64,000 bases of DNA from Bradyrhizobium sp. CSA207 (GTDB lineage: Bacteria; Pseudomonadota; Alphaproteobacteria; Rhizobiales; Xanthobacteraceae): positions 62,001 to 126,000 of the forward strand of contig NZ_JAACFT010000025.1 of assembly GCF_029051685.1 (NCBI RefSeq), in the 5' to 3' direction. How positions within the stretch are numbered: the stretch's first letter is position 1; every line of letters starts with the position of its first letter. The notes below the pieces were generated by a model, which was given only the letters and a program-made list of their open reading frames with translations, had not been told where the DNA came from and searched no databases. Shown here piece by piece: positions 35,906 to 44,983 of this stretch. The position numbers and the translations under genes were made by a program.

Positions 35906-36451
35906 CTAGCTCCAGTTCGGACGCGGCGTCCCCTGGGAGATGCGTGCCAGACGATCGTTCGAGAGGGAGGACCTGGCGCTGGAGCGCGGAGGCTCCGGAG
36001 TGCCGCAGGAGCCTTGGCCGTAGGAGCCTTGGTTGCCGCCGCTCGGCCAGAACGTGAGCGCGAGCACCAGCGCAAGGTTGACCAGCGCTCCGACAATGGT
36101 GCCCTGATGCTCTTGGCCGATGGCCCATGCCGGAAACCGGCTCGCGACCAGGAGATCGACGATCGTGAGCGCGAGCCATGCCGGGATCACGCAGACCGGA
36201 TCCCAGCCGATGTCGCGGATGCGCATCGATTGCAGCGTGAAGGTCGCAAGTCCAAAGAAGGCGATGGCGGCTATGGTCGCCCAGCTCTTCGTGAGGTCCT
36301 CCGTCCGGATCATGCCGGGCGAGGTATCGCGCAGCACGGCCATCGCAATGGCAAAGCAAATCGCGGTCATCACGATCGCAAGCGCGACCGAGGCCAGAAA
36401 GAAATGCAAGCGGCCCAGGCGGGCATTGAGGCCGAACACGAAACCCAGCAT
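35906..36451 (-). CDS. DUF805-family membrane protein
   Basis: A 181-residue integral membrane protein with four hydrophobic segments; GLNARLGRLHFFLASVALAI and SMRIRDIGWDPVCVIPAWLA fit the DUF805 pattern (aromatic/Arg-containing first segment, RxRDxG motif). The C-terminal 45 residues are hydrophilic and Gly/Ser-rich (SGGNQGSYGQGSCGTPEPP). AAGGGGACGCC precedes the ATG at 36451, well inside a longer open frame. Converges on cysK. Role unknown. Confidence 0.78.
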   Translation of the reverse strand: MLGFVFGLNARLGRLHFFLASVALAIVMTAICFAIAMAVLRDTSPGMIRTEDLTKSWATIAAIAFFGLATFTLQSMRIRDIGWDPVCVIPAWLALTIVDLLVASRFPAWAIGQEHQGTIVGALVNLALVLALTFWPSGGNQGSYGQGSCGTPEPPRSSARSSLSNDRLARISQGTPRPNWS

Positions 36452-36592
36452 TGGCGTCCCCTTCTTGCGGCTTGTGCGCAGAAAGAGCTTTCGGACGCTT
36501 GAAGCCGACCGGATGCAACTGCGGCTATGGTTTCGAGTTGGCGGCGCAGATATCTTAAATTTTAGCTTCAACCGCTCTTCGATGATGCTTCC

Positions 36593-36675
36593 GTAGGGCG
36601 TAGCGCGTGCTCACCATCTTTCCCGCAGTCGCGGACCGATGGTGGGCACGGTGGAAGAGCGCCTTCCCACCCTAC
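36593..36675. repeat. Intergenic GTAGG...CCTAC repeat
   Basis: About 83 bp bounded by GTAGGGCG and CACCCTAC. Internal blocks GCTCACCATC and GATGGTGGGC are near-complementary, giving a stem-loop. Same GTAGG/CCTAC ends as the element at 14007 but different middle. Occupies the space between DUF805 and the amino-acid transporter. Confidence 0.7.
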
Positions 36676-36691
36676 TGGGTCGTCGCAGGGA

Positions 36692-37432
36692 TCACCGCAG
36701 GATCTGGCTCAAGAACAGCTTCGAGCGCGCATGCTGCGGGTTGGCGAAGAATTCGTTGGGCGTGTTGGCCTCGATGATCTGGCCGGCATCCATGAACACG
36801 ACGCGGTTGGCGACTTCCCTGGCAAAGCCCATCTCGTGGGTGACCACCAGCATAGTCATGCCTTCCCGGGCGAGGTCGACCATGGTGTCGAGCACCTCCT
36901 TGACCATTTCGGGATCGAGCGCCGAGGTCGGCTCGTCGAACAGCATCACCTTCGGGTTCATGGTCAGCGCACGGGCGATCGCGACGCGCTGCTGCTGGCC
37001 GCCGGACATCTGCCCCGGAAACTTGTTGGCCTGATGCGGGATCTTGACCCGCTCCAGGAATTTCATCGCGTTGATTTCGGCGTCCTTCTTCGGGATGTTG
37101 CGCACCCAGATCGGCGCCAGCGTGCAGTTCTCCAGCACGGTCAGATGCGGGAACAGGTTGAAGCTCTGGAACACCATGCCGACCTCGCGGCGCACGGCAT
37201 CGACGTGCTTGAGGTTCGGTCCGAGCTCGATGCCGTCGACGACGATCTCACCCTCCTGGAACTCCTCGAGCGCATTGATGCAGCGGATCAGCGTCGACTT
37301 GCCCGAGCCGGACGGGCCGCAGATCACGATGCGTTCGCCCTTCTCGACCGAAAGATCGATGTCGCGCAGCACGTGGAATTCGCCGTACCATTTGTTGAGG
37401 CTGGAAATCTTGACGATGGGGCTATCGGACAT
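36692..37432 (-). CDS. aapP: General L-amino-acid ABC transporter ATPase AapP
   Basis: ATPase of 246 residues energising the AapJQMP uptake system. Walker A ICGPSGSGKSTLIR, signature MSGGQQQRVAIARALTMNPK, Walker B VMLFDEPTSALDPE and H-loop VVTHEMGFAREVA are intact. An open frame continues upstream beyond 38 kb but is an antisense/overlap artefact; the ATG at 37432 is the family start. Last gene of the operon, 11 bp after aapM. Confidence 0.95.
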   Translation of the reverse strand: MSDSPIVKISSLNKWYGEFHVLRDIDLSVEKGERIVICGPSGSGKSTLIRCINALEEFQEGEIVVDGIELGPNLKHVDAVRREVGMVFQSFNLFPHLTVLENCTLAPIWVRNIPKKDAEINAMKFLERVKIPHQANKFPGQMSGGQQQRVAIARALTMNPKVMLFDEPTSALDPEMVKEVLDTMVDLAREGMTMLVVTHEMGFAREVANRVVFMDAGQIIEANTPNEFFANPQHARSKLFLSQILR

Positions 37433-37443
37433 GGTGAGCTCGA

Positions 37444-38964
37444 TCAGTTGCGGCGGTGGGCGTTGAGGCGGTGCTCGACGAACAACGAATAGCGCGACAT
37501 TCCAAAGCAGAACATGAAGTAGATGATGCCGGCGAAGGCAAAGCCGGTGAACGCGGTCGATGGCGTCGACCATTTCGGGTCCGAGAATGACGCCCTGAGC
37601 GAGCCAAGGAGGTCGAACAGCGCCACGATCGAGACCAGCGAGGTGTCCTTGAACAGCGAGATGAAGCTGTTGACGAGGTTGGGGATGACGTGGCGCAGCG
37701 CCTGTGGCAGCACGATCAGCGAGGTCATTTTCCACCAGGACAGCCCCAGGGCGGCCGCCGCCTCGCCCTGCCCGCGCGGGATCGCAGCCAACCCGCCGCG
37801 GACGTTCTCGGCCTGATAAGCGCCCGTAAACAGCGAAATTCCAATCAGCGCGCGCACGAGACCGTCGACCGTAAAATTGCCGGGCAGGAACAAGGGTAGC
37901 ATGTAGGTGGCGAAGAACAGCACAGTGATCAGCGGCACGCCGCGCCAGAACTCGATGAATGCGATCGAGAAGATGCGGATCAGGGGAATGGTGGAGCGGC
38001 GGCCGAGCGCCAGCGCAATGCCGATCGGCAGCGAGGTGACGATGCCGGTCACGGAGACCACCAGCGTCACCAGCAACCCGCCCCACAGATTCGTCTGTAC
38101 GATGGGCAGCCCGCCATGATCGAGCCCCATCAGTTTGATGATGATCGCAACGGCGACGAAGGCGGCGATGCTCGATGCGAGAGCGCGCCAGCCGGCGCGT
38201 ACGCCACCGCCGAGGAAGAAGGCTATCAGGGTGACGACGACAGCCGTGATGGCGAAATCAGTCCACACCGACTGGCCCGTCCCCTGGAGCTGGTCGCGCA
38301 GCCAGGTCAGCGGATAGATCAGCCAGTAGATCGCGGTGCCCACCAGCAGGATGAGGTTGCCGACGACCCACAGTAGCGGTCCGATTGGCGAGCTCTTGCT
38401 GAGGCTGAGCACGGCCTGTCCGGCGCCGATGATGCTGTCGTCGAACAATTGCAGCAGGCCGGCCGTCCAGCTCAGGCCGAAGCCGCCGAGACCGCCACCG
38501 TGCAGCAGGAAGAACGCGACCACCGGAAAAGCGAAGAAGAACAGGCCGGCGTTGAACCCCTTCGCCGGCAGGCGCGGAATCAGCAGCGGCAACAGCAGAA
38601 CCACCGCCAGGACGAGCGTCAGGTCGACCCGCCAGCGTTCGGCCTCGGGATAAAAGCCGTAGATCAGTTGCGGTAGCTTGGCCTGGATGTAGGGCCAGCA
38701 GGCGCCGACCGCAGAGCCCGTATTCTCCGCAAGGCAGGCCGTCCGATCCTTGCCGGACCAGACCGCATCGACCACCAGGAATCTGACGGAGGGAATGATC
38801 GTGAACCAGAGCAGCAAGGCGCCGACGATCGTGAGCAGGATATTGGTCGGCGAATTGAACAGGCGCGTGCGCACCAGGCCGATGAAGCCCGTGGTCTTCA
38901 CCGGCGCCGGACGTTCGGCGACCAGGTCTTCACGGATGAAGGCGGACGAGGTGATATCGCTCAT
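37444..38964 (-). CDS. aapM: General L-amino-acid ABC transporter permease AapM
   Basis: Inner-membrane permease of 506 residues. The C-terminal 210 residues carry the transport domain with EAA loop ALGLSWWKMTSLIVLPQALR and SFISLFKDTSLVSIVALFDL. It is long for AapM (the rhizobial protein I know is under 400 residues): residues about 165-290 are an additional, mostly hydrophobic block with two to three extra predicted helices before GGLLVTLVVSVTGIVTSLPI. The ATG at 38964 overlaps the aapQ stop as ATGA. Confidence 0.93.
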   Translation of the reverse strand: MSDITSSAFIREDLVAERPAPVKTTGFIGLVRTRLFNSPTNILLTIVGALLLWFTIIPSVRFLVVDAVWSGKDRTACLAENTGSAVGACWPYIQAKLPQLIYGFYPEAERWRVDLTLVLAVVLLLPLLIPRLPAKGFNAGLFFFAFPVVAFFLLHGGGLGGFGLSWTAGLLQLFDDSIIGAGQAVLSLSKSSPIGPLLWVVGNLILLVGTAIYWLIYPLTWLRDQLQGTGQSVWTDFAITAVVVTLIAFFLGGGVRAGWRALASSIAAFVAVAIIIKLMGLDHGGLPIVQTNLWGGLLVTLVVSVTGIVTSLPIGIALALGRRSTIPLIRIFSIAFIEFWRGVPLITVLFFATYMLPLFLPGNFTVDGLVRALIGISLFTGAYQAENVRGGLAAIPRGQGEAAAALGLSWWKMTSLIVLPQALRHVIPNLVNSFISLFKDTSLVSIVALFDLLGSLRASFSDPKWSTPSTAFTGFAFAGIIYFMFCFGMSRYSLFVEHRLNAHRRN

Positions 38965-40166
38965 GCGCCGAGGCTCCGGCTGATGCGCCAACCGTAGATG
39001 CTCATGACGGCGCTGGTGATGAGCGAGATCAGGAGGTAGACGCCCATTGTCATGGCGATGATCTCGATCGCCTGACCGGTCTGGCTCAGCGACGTGCCGG
39101 CGAATACCGACACCAAGTCGGGATAGCCGATCGCGACCGCCAGCGAAGAATTCTTGGTGAGGTTAAGATACTGGTTAGTCAGCGGCGGCACGATGACGCG
39201 CATGGCCTGCGGCACGACGATGAGCCGGAGCGTGGTGCCGCGGCTCAGCCCCAGTGACGCTCCCGCCTCCATCTGTCCGCTGTGCACGGAGAGAATGCCG
39301 GCGCGCACGATCTCAGCGATGAAGGCGGCCGTGTATGTCGACAAGGCCAGCGCCAGCGCTACGAACTCGGGGATGATCCGCGATCCGCCGGCGAAATTGA
39401 AACCCTTGAGCTGCGGCAGCTCGAAGCTGAAGGGCGGACCGAACACCAGCATCGTGAGCAGCGGAAGCCCGAACAGGAGCCCCAATACATAGGGCCAGAT
39501 GCGGATCATCTGGCCCCGCTCAAACAGCGCACGCCGCGCATAAAAGCGCAGCGCCAGCGAGGCGACGATGCCGAAGACGAATACCGCCAGAAATGCCTCG
39601 AACCCGGATTCGCCGATCGGACGAGGAACGACCAGTCCGCGGTTGCTGACGAAGGAGATGCCCAAAAGAGATATGCTCTGCCGCGGATTGGGCAATGCCG
39701 CGAGCACCGCCAGGTACCAGAATAGGATCTGAAACAGAAGCGGCAGGTTGCGAATGATCTCGACATAGAGCTCGCCGATGCGCGACAAGAGCCAATTGGG
39801 CGACAACCTGCATAGCGCGACGATGAAGCCGATCGCCGTGGCGAAGACGATGCCCACCACCGAGACGATGAGCGTGTTCAGGAGCCCGACCACGAACACG
39901 CGCAAGAACGTGTCGGACCCCGTGTACGAGATCAGGGTCTGATTGACGTCGAAGCCTGCATTGTTCCTGAGGAAGCCGAAGCCAGCGGCGATGTGCTGGT
40001 TCTCGAGGTTGGCGCGGGCGTTGGAGACGATTTCATAGGCAATCCAGCCCAGGATCGCCGCGAACGCAAACTGAACGGCGATGCCGTTCCAACCGGTCTT
40101 GCCGCCCAGCACGCGCCTGATCTTCAGCGCGATCTGGGCTGGCGGTTTGCGGGCCTCGGTGCTCAT
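38961..40166 (-). CDS. aapQ: General L-amino-acid ABC transporter permease AapQ
   Basis: Inner-membrane permease of 401 residues. N-terminal segment FAFAAILGWIAYEIVSNARA, large periplasmic loop around NNAGFDVNQTLISYTGSDTF, and the EAA loop LGLSRGTTLRLIVVPQAMRV are all typical. Follows aapJ by 22 bp and overlaps aapM by 4 bp, fitting tight translational coupling. Confidence 0.95.
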   Translation of the reverse strand: MSTEARKPPAQIALKIRRVLGGKTGWNGIAVQFAFAAILGWIAYEIVSNARANLENQHIAAGFGFLRNNAGFDVNQTLISYTGSDTFLRVFVVGLLNTLIVSVVGIVFATAIGFIVALCRLSPNWLLSRIGELYVEIIRNLPLLFQILFWYLAVLAALPNPRQSISLLGISFVSNRGLVVPRPIGESGFEAFLAVFVFGIVASLALRFYARRALFERGQMIRIWPYVLGLLFGLPLLTMLVFGPPFSFELPQLKGFNFAGGSRIIPEFVALALALSTYTAAFIAEIVRAGILSVHSGQMEAGASLGLSRGTTLRLIVVPQAMRVIVPPLTNQYLNLTKNSSLAVAIGYPDLVSVFAGTSLSQTGQAIEIIAMTMGVYLLISLITSAVMSIYGWRISRSLGA

Positions 40167-40188
40167 CGCCGCGGGCGGAGCGCGCGGA

Positions 40189-41205
40189 TCAGCGGATCGG
40201 CGGCGCGTACTGGAGACCGCCCTTGTTCCAGAGATTGTTCAGACCGCGATTGATGGCGAGCGGCGAGCCCGCACCGACGTTACGATCGAACACCTCGCCG
40301 TAATTGCCGACGGTCTTCACGATCCGTACCACCCAGTCCTTGGTCACGCCGAGCTGTTCACCGAAATTACCGTCGCTACCGAGGACACGTTTCAGCTCCG
40401 GATTCTCGAGTTTGGCTTTCTCGTCGACATTCTTCGAGGTCACACCGAGCTCTTCGGCGGTGATCATGGCAAACAGCGTCCATTTGACGAGGTCGAACCA
40501 CTGGTCATCGCCGTGGCGCACCATCGGCCCGAGGGGCTCCTTCGAGATGATTTCCGGAAGCACCATGTGCTCACCGGGATTGGCAAGCTTCAGGCGATTG
40601 GCGTACAGTCCCGACTGGTCGGTGGTGAAGACGTCGCAACGGCCGGCTTCATAGGCTTTCACGGTTTCGTCGTTGGTGCCGAACGCGATCACCTCGTACT
40701 TCATGTTGTTGGCCTTGAAGTAGTCGGCGAGATTCTGCTCGGTGGTGGTGCCGGTCTGCACGCAGACCGAGGCGCTGTTGAGTTCGAGCGCCGAATTCAC
40801 CTTGAGCGACTTCTTCACCATGAAGCCCTGCCCGTCATAATAGGTCACGCCGGTGAAGTTGGCGCCGAGCGAGGTGTCGCGCGAGATGGTCCAGGTGGTA
40901 TTGCGCGAGAGCACGTCGATTTCGCCGGATTGCAGCGCCGTGAAGCGATCCTTGGCGGACAGCGGCACGAACTTGACCTTGGTCGGATCGTTGAAGATCG
41001 CCCCAGCGATCGCGCGGCAGACGTCGACGTCAAGCCCGGTCCAGTTGCCCTTGTCGTCGGGCGAGGAGAAGCCCGGCAGGCCCTGGCTGACGCCGCAGGA
41101 CAGCATGCCCTTGTCCTTGACGGTCTTGAGGGTTTGCGCATCTGCGGCCTGGGCGGTCAGGCCGGCGGCGAAAGCAAGGGTGAGAGCCAGGGTTACGCGT
41201 TTCAT
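40189..41205 (-). CDS. aapJ: General L-amino-acid-binding protein AapJ
   Basis: Periplasmic solute-binding protein of 338 residues feeding amino acids to AapQMP. A signal peptide (VTLALTLAFAAGLTAQAADA) precedes the mature TLKTVKDKGMLSCGVSQGLP; DDKGNWTGLDVDVCRAIAGA and AYEAGRCDVFTTDQSGLYAN are diagnostic of the AapJ/BztA group. The ATG at 41205 is preceded by GAAAGGCC; an in-frame TTG lies upstream. First gene of aapJQMP, divergent from metC. Confidence 0.96.
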   Translation of the reverse strand: MKRVTLALTLAFAAGLTAQAADAQTLKTVKDKGMLSCGVSQGLPGFSSPDDKGNWTGLDVDVCRAIAGAIFNDPTKVKFVPLSAKDRFTALQSGEIDVLSRNTTWTISRDTSLGANFTGVTYYDGQGFMVKKSLKVNSALELNSASVCVQTGTTTEQNLADYFKANNMKYEVIAFGTNDETVKAYEAGRCDVFTTDQSGLYANRLKLANPGEHMVLPEIISKEPLGPMVRHGDDQWFDLVKWTLFAMITAEELGVTSKNVDEKAKLENPELKRVLGSDGNFGEQLGVTKDWVVRIVKTVGNYGEVFDRNVGAGSPLAINRGLNNLWNKGGLQYAPPIR

Positions 41206-41498
41206 GGGCTTATGGCCTTTCAAAGTCGTCTCAATATCTGGAACGTTGTCTCAGGATCGTCTCCGCCCGGGCCAGCCGTATCAAGACTGGCCTTGCAAGA
41301 GTCATGCTGAAAAACTCGCCGAACACTCGCCCATCCCGGGAGGCCATACCTTCATCCCTGCCGCACGCGCCCGCCACGATGATTATGGGCGCATGGTCCA
41401 GTCAGACGATGGATCGAAGGTCGCGGCAGGCCCCTCAACATGCGGCGACTGAATAGCACCTGCGCATCTGAGAGCGACTGGCGAGCCGGGTCAAGGGG
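41206..41498. other. Intergenic region between aapJ and metC
   Basis: About 290 bp with no supported gene and no recognised terminator or riboswitch. The aapJ promoter must lie near 41230-41330 on the minus strand, but no clear -35/-10 pair stands out. A candidate metC promoter begins at its right edge (separate entry). Confidence 0.45.
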
Positions 41499-41527
41499 TT
41501 GACGGGACTCTTCTGTGTTCTGTTATT
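41499..41527 (+). promoter_or_regulatory. Candidate housekeeping promoter of metC
   Basis: TTGACG at 41499-41504 and GTTATT at 41522-41527, separated by 17 bp, fit the alphaproteobacterial sigma-70-type pattern. Transcription would start near 41534, giving a leader of about 67 nt with a GC-rich palindrome (GGCCTCCGGCCGGCC) before the metC ATG. No SAM riboswitch could be fitted to the leader. Confidence 0.45.
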
Positions 41528-41600
41528 AACGACAGCGGCCTCCGGCCGGCCCGTGGGTGCGACGCGTGCCCGGCGGAAACGCGATTTTGAAAGCAGACGC

Positions 41601-42785
41601 ATGGATTCCTCAGACCCCCTCCAGCAGCACGCCGAGACCCGGCTGGTCACCTCCGGCCGCGACACCAAGGCGCAGAAGGGGTTCGTCAATCCGCCGGTCT
41701 TTCACGGCTCGACCGTGCTCTATCCGACCGCCGAGGACCTGCACGCCCATCGCGGCGAGTTCCAGTATGGCCGCCATGGCACCCCAACCACCAGGGCGTT
41801 CCAGGAGACGCTGATGGCGCTGGAGGGACCCCAATGCGCCGGTGTCGGCATTGCGCCGTCCGGGCTGGCGGCGATCTCCACCACCCTGCTTTCCGTGCTG
41901 AAAGCCGGCGACCATCTGCTGGTCTGCGACAACGTCTACCGCCCTACGCGCAATTTCTGCAACGGCCTGCTCGCCCGTTACGGCATCGAGACCAGCTATT
42001 TCGACCCGCTGATCGGCGCGGGCATCGAAAAGCTGTTCAAGCCCAACACAAGCGCGGTACTGGTCGAGGCACCAGGCTCGCAATCCTTCGAGATGCCCGA
42101 CATCCGCGCCATTGCCGATGTCGCGCATGCGCGCGGCGCGCTCGTCATCGACGACAACACCTGGGCGACCCCGCTCTATCACCGCTCGCTCGAACAGGGC
42201 GTCGACATCAGCATGCAGGCGGCCACCAAATATATCGGCGGCCATTCCGACATCATGTTCGGCACCATCTCCGCCAATGCCAAGGCCTGGCCGCAGATTG
42301 CCGAAGGCGTCCGCCTGCTCGGCGTCTGCGCCGGCCCCGACGACGTCTTCCTCGCGCTGCGCGGCCTGCGCACATTGTCGGTTCGGCTCGCGCAACATCA
42401 TCGTTCCGGCCTCGATATGGCGCGCTGGCTCGCGACACGGCCCGAGGTCGCGCGCGTGCTGCATCCGGCGCTCGAAACCGATCCGGGCCACGCGATCTGG
42501 AAGCGCGACTTCACCGGCGCGTCGGGCCTGTTCAGCATCGTGCTGAAGCCGGCGCCGCAGAAAGCCGTCGACGTCATGCTCGACACGCTCAAGCTGTTCG
42601 GCATGGGCTTCTCCTGGGGCGGCTTCGAGAGCCTCGTGATTCCCTTCGATTGCGACAGCTATCGCACCGCGACCAAGTGGGCGCCGGGCGGCCCGACGCT
42701 GCGTCTGCATATCGGGCTCGAGAGCGTCGACAATCTCAAGGCCGATCTCGACCGCGGCTTCGCTGCCCTCAAGGCGGCAATGTAA
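41601..42785 (+). CDS. metC: Cystathionine beta-lyase
   Basis: PLP enzyme of 394 residues of the trans-sulfuration family that splits cystathionine to homocysteine, pyruvate and ammonia. Features: RHGTPTTRAFQETLMALEGP, pyridine-N Asp in VIDDNTWATPLYHRSLEQG, PLP lysine in ISMQAATKYIGGHSDIMFG, and the C-terminal LHIGLESVDNLKADLDRGFA. The N-terminal part of the open frame (from 41499) is non-conserved; the ATG at 41601 is chosen. Could also act on cysteine or related thioethers. Confidence 0.92.
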   Translation: MDSSDPLQQHAETRLVTSGRDTKAQKGFVNPPVFHGSTVLYPTAEDLHAHRGEFQYGRHGTPTTRAFQETLMALEGPQCAGVGIAPSGLAAISTTLLSVLKAGDHLLVCDNVYRPTRNFCNGLLARYGIETSYFDPLIGAGIEKLFKPNTSAVLVEAPGSQSFEMPDIRAIADVAHARGALVIDDNTWATPLYHRSLEQGVDISMQAATKYIGGHSDIMFGTISANAKAWPQIAEGVRLLGVCAGPDDVFLALRGLRTLSVRLAQHHRSGLDMARWLATRPEVARVLHPALETDPGHAIWKRDFTGASGLFSIVLKPAPQKAVDVMLDTLKLFGMGFSWGGFESLVIPFDCDSYRTATKWAPGGPTLRLHIGLESVDNLKADLDRGFAALKAAM

Positions 42786-42941
42786 GCCTGCTCACAAGGC
42801 ATCGCGCCTGAGGACGCGGCACCGCGCTCTTGGGAACGCGCGACTGCCGCAGACGTTAACGCCGACGCGCCAACAAATGATATTTGATCCGTTGTGGTTT
42901 GGCATTAGCCTCACCACTCGACTCCAATCCGGACACGGAGC

Positions 42942-44633
42942 ATGGGAACATTGGTTCTGCTCGATCTGATGGGCGGCGTGGCACTGTTGCTGTGGGGCCT
43001 GCACATGGTCCACAGCGGGATTCTGCGCGCTTTCGGTCCCGACCTGCGGCGGCTGCTCGGCAAGGCGCTGAGCAACCGCTTCAGCGCCTTTGCCGCCGGC
43101 CTCGGGCTGACGGCGCTGCTTCAGAGCAGCACCGCGACCGCGCTGCTCACGAGCTCCTTCGCCGCCGAGGGCCTGCTCAACCTCGTCGCCGCGCTCGCCA
43201 TCATGTTAGGGGCCAATGTCGGCACGACGCTGATCGTGCAGGTGCTGTCGTTCAACATCGCAGCCGTCGCGCCGGTCCTGTTTGTGCTCGGGCTCGTCGC
43301 CTTCCGCTCGGGCCCGCGCTCGCGCATCAAGGACATCGGCCGCGTCCTGATCGGCCTTGGCCTGATGCTGCTGTCGCTGCACATCCTGCTTGACACGCTG
43401 GCGCCGGCCGAAAATGCGCCGGGCGTCCGTGTCGCGATGTCGGCGATCACCGGCGATCCCGTGCTGTGCATCGTCATTGCCGCGCTCGTCACCTGGGCGG
43501 TGCATTCGAGCGTCGCCAGCGTGCTGCTGATCATGTCGCTGGCCTATTCGCAGTTCATCTCGCCTTATGCCGCGCTTGCGCTGGTGCTCGGGGCCAATCT
43601 CGGCAGCGCCATCAATCCCGCGTTCGAAGGCGCCAAGCGTGACGATCCTGCGAGCTATCGCCTCCCGGTGGGCAATCTCATCAACCGCGTGATCGGGATT
43701 GTCCTCGTTCTGCCGTTCCTGGGCGCGATCGCCGAGCACATGCACGCCTGGCAGCCCGATCTTGCCAGGATGACGGCGGCGTTCCACATCGCGTTCAACG
43801 TCGGCACCGCCGTCATCTTCATCGGCCTGCTCGACGCCATGTCGCGCCTGTTGACCCGGATCCTGCCCGATCGCGTCCAGGAGGCCGATCCGGCCCGGCC
43901 GCGCTATCTCGACGAGACCGCGCTGGAGACCCCGTCACTGGCACTCGCCGATGCCGCCCGCGAGACCCTGCGCATGGGCGACCTCGTCGAAATCATGCTG
44001 CGCAAGGTGATGGCCGCCATGATGACGGGCGACCGCGCGCTGGTCGACCAGGTCTCGAAAATGGACAATTTCGTCGACGGCCTTGACGAAGCCATCAAGC
44101 TCTATGTGACGAAGCTGATGCGGGGCAGCCTCGACGAGAGCGAGGGCCGGCGCGCGATGGAGATCATCTCCTTCGCCATCAACCTCGAACATATCGGCGA
44201 CATCATCGACAAGAGTCTCAGCGAACTCGCGACCAAGAAGATCAAGCGGCGCTTCCAATTCTCGGCCGAAGGCGCTGAGGAGCTCGCCGCCTTCCACAAG
44301 CGCACGATGGATTCGCTGCGGATTGCCTTCGGCGTGTTCATGGCGGGCGACGCCAACGAGGCCCGCAAGCTGCTGGTCGAGAAGACGGCGTTGCGCAACA
44401 CCGAGATTGCAGCGGTCGAGCGCCATCTCGAGCGTCTGCGCGAAGGCCGCCCCGAGACCATCGAGACCACGTCGCTGCATCTCGACGTGCTGCGCGATTT
44501 GCGCCGCATCCATTCGCATATCTGCTCGGTGGCCTATCCCGTGCTGGACACAGCGGGCGAGCCTTACCGCAAGAGCGAGGCGGATGCGGCCGCCCTGCCC
44601 GCGTCAGGCGCGGCGTCGGCGTTGCCGCGCTAG
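42942..44633 (+). CDS. Na/Pi cotransporter family protein with PhoU-like domain
   Basis: A 563-residue membrane protein of the NptA/YjbB type that moves phosphate with sodium. The two inverted repeats each hold a QSS-type motif: GLTALLQSSTATALLTSSFA near residue 58 and WAVHSSVASVLLIMSLAYSQ near residue 185. The soluble C-terminus (from about 340) has PhoU-like helices (SKMDNFVDGLDEAIKLYVTK, ISFAINLEHIGDIIDKSLSE), usual in this family. Monocistronic, converging on the glycolipid operon. Confidence 0.92.
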   Translation: MGTLVLLDLMGGVALLLWGLHMVHSGILRAFGPDLRRLLGKALSNRFSAFAAGLGLTALLQSSTATALLTSSFAAEGLLNLVAALAIMLGANVGTTLIVQVLSFNIAAVAPVLFVLGLVAFRSGPRSRIKDIGRVLIGLGLMLLSLHILLDTLAPAENAPGVRVAMSAITGDPVLCIVIAALVTWAVHSSVASVLLIMSLAYSQFISPYAALALVLGANLGSAINPAFEGAKRDDPASYRLPVGNLINRVIGIVLVLPFLGAIAEHMHAWQPDLARMTAAFHIAFNVGTAVIFIGLLDAMSRLLTRILPDRVQEADPARPRYLDETALETPSLALADAARETLRMGDLVEIMLRKVMAAMMTGDRALVDQVSKMDNFVDGLDEAIKLYVTKLMRGSLDESEGRRAMEIISFAINLEHIGDIIDKSLSELATKKIKRRFQFSAEGAEELAAFHKRTMDSLRIAFGVFMAGDANEARKLLVEKTALRNTEIAAVERHLERLREGRPETIETTSLHLDVLRDLRRIHSHICSVAYPVLDTAGEPYRKSEADAAALPASGAASALPR

Positions 44634-44644
44634 TCCCGGCCGCA

Positions 44645-44983
44645 TTAGCGATCCAGCGTCTTCGAAGCCGTGCCGTGGTTCTTCCAGATCAGCATGATGT
44701 TGCGAACATAGATGATGGTGGCGAAGACCTGTCCGAGGATGATGACGGGCTCACGCTTCACGATGCCGTAGATCAGCGTCATTAGACCGCCGCCCATGGA
44801 GCAGAACCAGAACGCCATCGGCACCACGCTGTTTCCGGCGCGCTCGCTCGCGATCCATTGCACCAGGAACCGCGCGGTGAAGAACAGCTGCGCGATCAGG
44901 CCGAACGCGAGCCAGAAGTCGAACTTGGCGATGAAAACGTCATAAAAATAGTTGCTCAGCGCCTGGCCGTATTGGATGATCAT
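44645..44983 (-). CDS. Lipid A biosynthesis N-terminal (LAB_N) domain membrane protein
   Basis: A 112-residue protein with three membrane segments and the LAB_N pattern LFFTARFLVQWIASERAGNS, VVPMAFWFCSMGGGLMTLIY, followed by ILGQVFATIIYVRNIMLIWK. Related to small multidrug-resistance-like and ArnE/F-like proteins that assist flipping or handling of lipid-linked sugars. Its start overlaps the GT2 gene stop (ATGA), so it acts with that enzyme; precise role is inferred. Confidence 0.85.
   Translation of the reverse strand: MIIQYGQALSNYFYDVFIAKFDFWLAFGLIAQLFFTARFLVQWIASERAGNSVVPMAFWFCSMGGGLMTLIYGIVKREPVIILGQVFATIIYVRNIMLIWKNHGTASKTLDR

Noticed and set aside
36692..38086. 464-residue version of the AapP gene
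   Set aside because: The extra N-terminal part overlaps aapM out of frame; the ATPase start is the ATG at 37432.
41534..41600. SAM-II riboswitch in the metC leader
   Set aside because: A GCGATTTTGA-like piece is present, but the remaining conserved pseudoknot segments do not fit before the ATG.
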